Source: JAISGQ01 sp964500965
GTDB taxonomy: Bacteria; Bacillota; Clostridia; Oscillospirales; Acutalibacteraceae
Length of the DNA stretch: 7,862 bases
Assembly: GCA_964500965.1 (NCBI GenBank)
Contig: CAZCQZ010000062.1
Coordinates: 1-7,862, forward strand
Direction: 5' to 3'
Shown: one piece after another, positions 4,884-7,862 of the stretch
How positions within the stretch are numbered: position 1 is the stretch's first letter
Layout: every line of letters starts with the position of its first letter
Translations under genes and position numbers: made by a program
The notes under the pieces: generated by a model
Database searches by the model: none
What the model saw: the letters and a program-made list of their open reading frames with translations, nothing else
What the model was told of the DNA's origin: nothing

Positions 4884-6830
4884 TTACGCTTTCTTTGCGT
4901 ACTTACCGCTAATCCAGCCGGTTACGGAGCTGTTGACCTTGATTTTGTACCATGTCACACTGCCAACCTTTTTAGTTGCGGTGCATGTATAGGTACTGCC
5001 CTTTTTGACAGAGGTAAGAACGCCGTAGCCTGTGCCTGCGCCCTTGCGGACACTCACCGTACTGCCTGTAATTTTCACCTTAAACGTAACAAGACTGATG
5101 TATTTTCCGCTAACCCAGCCGCTTACGGAATCGCTGACCTTAATCTTGTACCAGGTCACGCCGTTTACTTTCTTAGTAGCGGTGTAGGGATATATTTTCC
5201 CTTTTTTGACAGTTGTAACAACACCATAGCCCGTACCTGCACCCTTACGGACCTTTAAAGTACTTGCGGTAATTTTAAGAGTACATTCACCTGCATTAGA
5301 CGATGAAGACGATGAAGATGACGAAGAACTGCCGGAAGTGGAATTGACCTTAACATAAGTGCCGATTATCCAGCCTGATGTTTTGCTGTTAACGGTAATT
5401 TTGTACCATGTTACGCCGTTAACCTTTTTTGTTGCGGTGTAGAGACAGGTTTTGCCCTTTTTGACAGAAGCAACAACGCCGTAGTTTGTACCTGCGCCCT
5501 TGCGGACGTTAACCTTAGAGCCGGTAACGGTTATTGTTGCAGGAGTGCCCTTGTAGATTATGGTTGCGCTGAGAATAGAGTTATTTGTGTCGGGTAATTC
5601 AGAATCGGGATAATAGGAATTATCAGGGTTCCACTCCCCGGTAATTGATATTTTATCCCATTCGTTTTTTGTGCCGTTATAATAAACAGTCTTGAGCGTG
5701 CCGTAATTATCGGCTATGTCGCCATATGAAATATCGAATGCTCCGCCCTCGACAGTTTTAAGAGTGGACGGCAGTGTTATTGTTTTAAGCCCTTTATAAT
5801 CAATAAATGCGCCCTCGCAAATCTTAGTAACACCTTCCGGCACTTCGTAAGAAGCGGTTGTTCTGCCCTTTGGATAAGCAATCAGCGTTGTGCCTGCTTT
5901 ATTAAAAAGAACACCGTCAACACTGCAATAGTTTTTATTTTCACTGTTAACGTTTATTGCAGTACACGCTTCACCGAAAAAATCATTTCCGCCAAAAGCG
6001 GAGGTTACGTCTTTACCGATAGTAATGTTCTTTAAACAGGTATCATAAAATGTGCATTCGATTTTGGTAACGCTTTCCGGCACTTCATAAGAGGTGGCGG
6101 TTTTGCCTTTCGGATAAGCAATCAGCGTTGTGCCTGCCTTGTTAAAAAGAACACCGTCAATACTTTTATAAGACTTATTTTTACTGTTTACATTTATAGC
6201 CGTACACAATGGCTTAGCACTACCGTCGGATTCTACGATTCCATGTCCGATATAAGAAACGTTTTTACCAATGGTAATACTTTTTAATCCACTACTGTAA
6301 AAGGCATAGTCACCGATATGTTTCAGAGAATCGGGCAATGTTATCTTTGTCAGCTTTTCACAACCGTAAAAAGTACTGTTTCCGATTTGCGTTACGCTAT
6401 CGGGCAAAACAATTTCTTCAATATCAAACAAATAAAAAGCCCAATTGCCGATGGCGGTTACGCCTTTGCCGATTACCACCTTTTTTACCGATGCGGTAAT
6501 TTTGCCGTTCTTATTGTAATAGTGTCCTGTGAACCAACCGTTCGGAAAATAGAAGCCGTCGCTTTGACCGCCTTCAGGCTCAATGTTCCACATATCGCCT
6601 GTGCCGGAGATGGTAAGTGTGCCGTTCTCAAACTTCCATGTGAGGTTGTCGCCACACTTGCCGCTTTTGGCGGTGACGCCGGATTCCCAGCCGTAAATGT
6701 TTTTCAGCGTTGTTTTGTCGGTTGAAGCGTAAACAGTTTTTCCGACTGTCTGCGGTAACAGTGTAAAGCAGCACCAAACCATAAGAACTGCCAACATTGC
6801 CGAAACGAGTTTCTTCAATGCCTTTTTCAA
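4884..6830 (-). CDS. Secreted BspA-type leucine-rich-repeat protein with three SH3b domains
   Basis: This is a 648-residue protein. An export signal (MKKALKKLVSAMLAVLMVW, cleavage probably near VYA-ST at 33-37) is followed by the typical BspA opening, CGDNLTWKFENGTLTISGTG (59-78). LRR_5-type repeats (about 115-385) then show VTxIGxxAFxxC and LPDSVTxIG signatures, with two near-identical inserts (209-257 and 289-337). Three bacterial SH3 domains close the protein (about 431-495, 515-580, 582-646), each with VRKGAGT.YGV..SVKKG and VTWYKI...S..GW. An 11-Ser linker (501-511) separates the first from the other two. LRR domains of this type often bind host or microbial surfaces and SH3b domains often bind cell wall, so a wall-held adhesin is the likely role. 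No LPxTG sorting signal is seen. The TTG start is set by GGAGG at 6839-6843. Its upstream region is the candidate invertible segment. Confidence 0.85.
   Translation of the reverse strand: MKKALKKLVSAMLAVLMVWCCFTLLPQTVGKTVYASTDKTTLKNIYGWESGVTAKSGKCGDNLTWKFENGTLTISGTGDMWNIEPEGGQSDGFYFPNGWFTGHYYNKNGKITASVKKVVIGKGVTAIGNWAFYLFDIEEIVLPDSVTQIGNSTFYGCEKLTKITLPDSLKHIGDYAFYSSGLKSITIGKNVSYIGHGIVESDGSAKPLCTAINVNSKNKSYKSIDGVLFNKAGTTLIAYPKGKTATSYEVPESVTKIECTFYDTCLKNITIGKDVTSAFGGNDFFGEACTAINVNSENKNYCSVDGVLFNKAGTTLIAYPKGRTTASYEVPEGVTKICEGAFIDYKGLKTITLPSTLKTVEGGAFDISYGDIADNYGTLKTVYYNGTKNEWDKISITGEWNPDNSYYPDSELPDTNNSILSATIIYKGTPATITVTGSKVNVRKGAGTNYGVVASVKKGKTCLYTATKKVNGVTWYKITVNSKTSGWIIGTYVKVNSTSGSSSSSSSSSSSNAGECTLKITASTLKVRKGAGTGYGVVTTVKKGKIYPYTATKKVNGVTWYKIKVSDSVSGWVSGKYISLVTFKVKITGSTVSVRKGAGTGYGVLTSVKKGSTYTCTATKKVGSVTWYKIKVNSSVTGWISGKYAKKA
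5820..5966. repeat. Internal duplication in the LRR gene, copy 2
   Basis: The partner is at 6060-6206, exactly 240 bp away in the same frame. Both encode CTAINVNS.NK.Y..(D)GVLFN, then KAGTTLIAYPKG, a variable Thr/Ala/Ser patch, and YEVPE.VTKI. The DNA is nearly identical over stretches such as the one coding LFNKAGTTLIAYPKG, which fits a recent duplication or gene conversion. Confidence 0.75.
6060..6206. repeat. Internal duplication in the LRR gene, copy 1
   Basis: This is the partner of 5820-5966, an 80-residue period in the protein. It could support slipped-strand or recombinational length change of the LRR domain. Confidence 0.75.
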
Positions 6831-6838
6831 AATTGCAC

Positions 6839-6843
6839 CCTCC
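6839..6843 (-). promoter_or_regulatory. Ribosome binding site that fixes a TTG start
   Basis: A perfect GGAGG on the minus strand stands eight bases before TTG 6830, which begins the MKKALKKL signal peptide. The next in-frame methionines fall inside the hydrophobic core, so TTG is the right start. Confidence 0.8.
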
Positions 6844-6855
6844 CATATTTACTTT

Positions 6856-6881
6856 GGATAAAAAAGTATAGTATTATATCC
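6856..6881. repeat. Left 26-bp inverted repeat of the candidate promoter switch
   Basis: It pairs with 6952-6977 in reverse complement: 23 of 26 positions are identical, and the inner 16 bases (GTATAGTATTATATCC, 6866-6881) are perfect. The arm itself is an imperfect dyad (GGATA...TATCC, 10 of 13 symmetric pairs by eye, centre at 6868/6869). That is the shape and length of a Hin-type serine-recombinase crossover site. Confidence 0.8.
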
Positions 6882-6890
6882 ACCTCGATA

Positions 6891-6919
6891 TTGACATTTT
6901 TTACTATCTGTTTTATTAT
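6891..6919 (+). promoter_or_regulatory. Sigma-A promoter inside the inverted repeats
   Basis: A perfect -35 TTGACA (6891-6896), a 17-bp spacer and -10 TATTAT (6914-6919, 5/6 to consensus) point to the right. No gene is on the + strand ahead of it; transcription would run antisense into the recombinase gene. A weaker second candidate in the same direction is TTGCGG (6933-6938), 16 bp, then TATAAT (6955-6960), whose -10 lies within the repeat core. On the minus strand only an orphan TATAAT (6873-6878) is seen, without a -35 at the proper distance. Confidence 0.7.
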
Positions 6920-6951
6920 TAAATCGGATAAATTGCGGTATTATTTTCAGC

Positions 6952-6977
6952 GGATATAATACTATACAAATTTATCC
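6952..6977. repeat. Right 26-bp inverted repeat of the candidate promoter switch
   Basis: This is the reverse-complement partner of 6856-6881. The three mismatches (AAA against TTT) lie in the outer half. The recombinase stop codon (6972-6974) is inside this arm, also in the outer half, so a crossover at the centre would leave the end of the recombinase unchanged. Confidence 0.8.
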
Positions 6978-7565
6978 GTTTTCTTTTTGCGAAACCCACA
7001 AAAGGAATGTGCGGTGCGCTATGCCAAGCTCCTTTGCCGCTTTTCTGGCGGAGATTTCTCCGGCTTCGTATTTTGCCGAAAGCTCGTAAAACTCAGGCGG
7101 ACGCGCCATAGGTCGCCGTCCGAATTGAACTCCCCGTTTTTTCGCTTCCGCTATCCCCTCTGCCTGCCGCTGTCGTATAAATTCCCTTTCCGTCTGGGCT
7201 ACGTAGGAAAGAAGCTGCAAAACGATGTCGGCTATCAACGTGCCGGTTAAGTCATTGCTGTTCTCGGTGTTCAGCAGGGGCATATCCAGCACGACTATAT
7301 AGGCGCACTTTTCTTTTGTGATAAATCGCCACTGTTCAAGAATTTCATCGTAATTTCGTCCAAGACGGTCGATACTCTTTACAACGAGAGTGTCGCCTTT
7401 TTTTATTTTCCGCAGCAGCTTCCGATACTGCGGTCGTTCAAAATCCTTACCCGACTGTCTGTCGGTAAAGGTGCTTTTCGGCTCAACGCCGTACTCTCCG
7501 AGTGCTGTTATTTGCCGCGCTTCGTTTTGCTCTCTGGTGGATACCCTGATGTAACCGTAGGTCAT
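6972..7565 (-). CDS. Serine recombinase, resolvase/invertase family
   Basis: This is a 197-residue protein of the usual size for small Hin/Gin/resolvase enzymes. The catalytic domain is complete: YGYIRVSTREQN (3-14) with nucleophile Ser9 and Arg7, TDRQSGKDFERP (34-45), and IDRLGRN (65-71) with Arg67 and Arg70. The long E helix (about 103-137, with TEREFIRQRQAEGI at 125-138) and the GRRP hinge (149-152) follow. A C-terminal helix-turn-helix (about 171-193, ISARKAAKELGIAHRTFLLW) binds the site. It cuts and rejoins DNA at two paired sites, giving inversion or resolution. GGAG at 7573-7576, seven bases upstream, sets the ATG. The gene is co-oriented with the LRR gene and ends inside the right inverted repeat next to it. 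This strongly suggests that it acts on that segment, though the target cannot be proved from sequence. Upstream promoter elements are unclear. Confidence 0.9.
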   Translation of the reverse strand: MTYGYIRVSTREQNEARQITALGEYGVEPKSTFTDRQSGKDFERPQYRKLLRKIKKGDTLVVKSIDRLGRNYDEILEQWRFITKEKCAYIVVLDMPLLNTENSNDLTGTLIADIVLQLLSYVAQTEREFIRQRQAEGIAEAKKRGVQFGRRPMARPPEFYELSAKYEAGEISARKAAKELGIAHRTFLLWVSQKENG

Positions 7566-7700
7566 TTTAATTCTCCGTTCCTTTTAGTGTATTTCGATAT
7601 ATTTTAAACCTGAGAATTTTTAAAATGACATTGTTTAATCAATATACGCGACTTTAATGTTACTATTTGGCATATTTAGGATTGCTTTTGAAAATCGGAA

Positions 7701-7762
7701 TTTATCGTTCAATCCCACACCGGGACGCCGAGGACGTCGTCCCCTACGGAGTTGAATTTTAG
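7701..7762 (-). repeat. Inverted partner of the 2237-2299 repeat
   Basis: In reverse complement it reads TTCAAC, CCGTAGGGGACGACG, TCCTCGGCGTCCCG, GGATTGAACGATAAATT, matching 2237-2299 with few differences. The two copies bracket the leftward operon and recombinase in opposite orientation. The partner's terminal hairpin is missing here. Confidence 0.65.
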
Positions 7763-7769
7763 AGAGGTT

Positions 7770-7862
7770 GAAAATTTTCAGTTACCGGCTCCCCTTGTCA
7801 GGGGAGGTGGGCAGGTTATAATTTGAAGTGCAACACTCGATAAAAAAAGAAGACAAAGCGCA
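7770..7862. repeat. Hairpin repeat (copy C), runs to the window edge
   Basis: GAAAATTTTC (7770-7779) is a perfect palindrome. A CCGGCTCCCCTTGTCAGGGG module (7785-7804) follows, with a CTCCCCT/AGGGGAG stem. It is preceded by the same GAAAATTT...CCGGCTCCC context as copy B (2316-2339). After 7806 the sequence diverges from copies A and B. No gene is seen from 7566 to the end, and no clear recombinase promoter either. Confidence 0.55.

Larger units (their letters stand above)
6856..6977. promoter_or_regulatory. Candidate invertible promoter segment (inverton), OFF orientation
   Basis: Two 26-bp inverted repeats enclose 70 bp (6882-6951) holding a near-consensus promoter that faces right, away from the LRR gene whose start lies 25 bp to the left. 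Inversion between the repeats would turn the promoter leftward, placing its -10 about 83 bases before the LRR start codon. The serine recombinase gene ends inside the right repeat and is the obvious candidate enzyme. A degenerate third copy of the GGATAAATT half (6926-6934) also lies in the spacer. Precedents are the Hin/Gin/Mpi invertase systems, including Mpi-controlled promoters of surface polysaccharides in Bacteroides. Alternatives: a resolvase res site with three subsites, or an AT-rich terminator. Confidence 0.6.

Noticed and set aside
6318..6846. Open frames on both strands opposite or overlapping the start of the LRR gene
   Set aside because: They lie fully over the signal peptide and first repeats of the LRR protein, whose frame is certain.
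6866..6967. 16-bp inverted core followed by T6 as an intrinsic terminator of the recombinase gene
   Set aside because: The loop would be about 70 nt and the stem is very AT-rich, so it is a poor terminator. The length, dyad shape and internal promoter fit a recombination site better.

Overview
The window looks like part of a chromosome from a gut Clostridia (Oscillospiraceae/Ruminococcaceae-like) bacterium. The grounds are strong GGAGG-type ribosome binding sites, a Clostridia-style LC-A-C lipobox, a BspA-type leucine-rich-repeat surface protein, zinc-ribbon membrane proteins, and intergenic spacers full of small hairpin repeats of the 'GGCTCCC..TTGTGTAAA..GGGAGC' kind. No rRNA, tRNA, CRISPR array, IS transposase or phage structural gene is visible. 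The assignment is by recognition, not by a search.

Layout. Positions 1-120 hold an interspersed hairpin repeat. Positions 180-1975 hold a rightward two-gene unit, a membrane-anchored SGNH/DltD-like protein followed by a small lipoprotein, closed by a strong terminator at 2069-2111. Positions 2112-2846 carry no gene that I can support, but several repeats: a 105-bp MITE-like palindrome, an element whose inverted partner lies at 7701-7762, and a composite hairpin repeat. From 2926 to 7565 everything reads leftward. In order of transcription these are a serine recombinase (7565-6972), a 122-bp regulatory segment (6856-6977), a secreted BspA-LRR/SH3b protein (6830-4884), a four-TM triple zinc-ribbon protein (4838-4077), a SHOCT-like tail (4064-3966) and a zinc-ribbon/coiled-coil/two-TM protein split by a frameshift (3950-2926). 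A strong hairpin closes the block at 2847-2890.

The most interesting signal is the 122-bp segment between the recombinase and the surface-protein gene. Two 26-bp inverted repeats (23/26 identical, with a perfect 16-bp core) flank 70 bp containing a near-consensus sigma-A promoter (TTGACA, 17 bp, TATTAT). As sequenced, that promoter points away from the surface-protein gene and antisense into the recombinase. Inverting the segment would aim it at the BspA-like operon. I read this as a candidate phase-variable promoter switch, captured in the OFF orientation and probably operated by the adjacent serine recombinase. It would control a surface adhesin-like protein together with two zinc-ribbon membrane proteins. 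A resolvase res-site or an unusual terminator are the main alternatives.

Two genes of that operon look interrupted. The 3579-3950 and 2926-3489 reading frames are halves of one gene, separated by a -1 shift at an A7 run. The zinc-ribbon gene ends at a TGA that is followed, in the same frame, by a well-formed SHOCT domain. These could be decay, assembly error or recoding.
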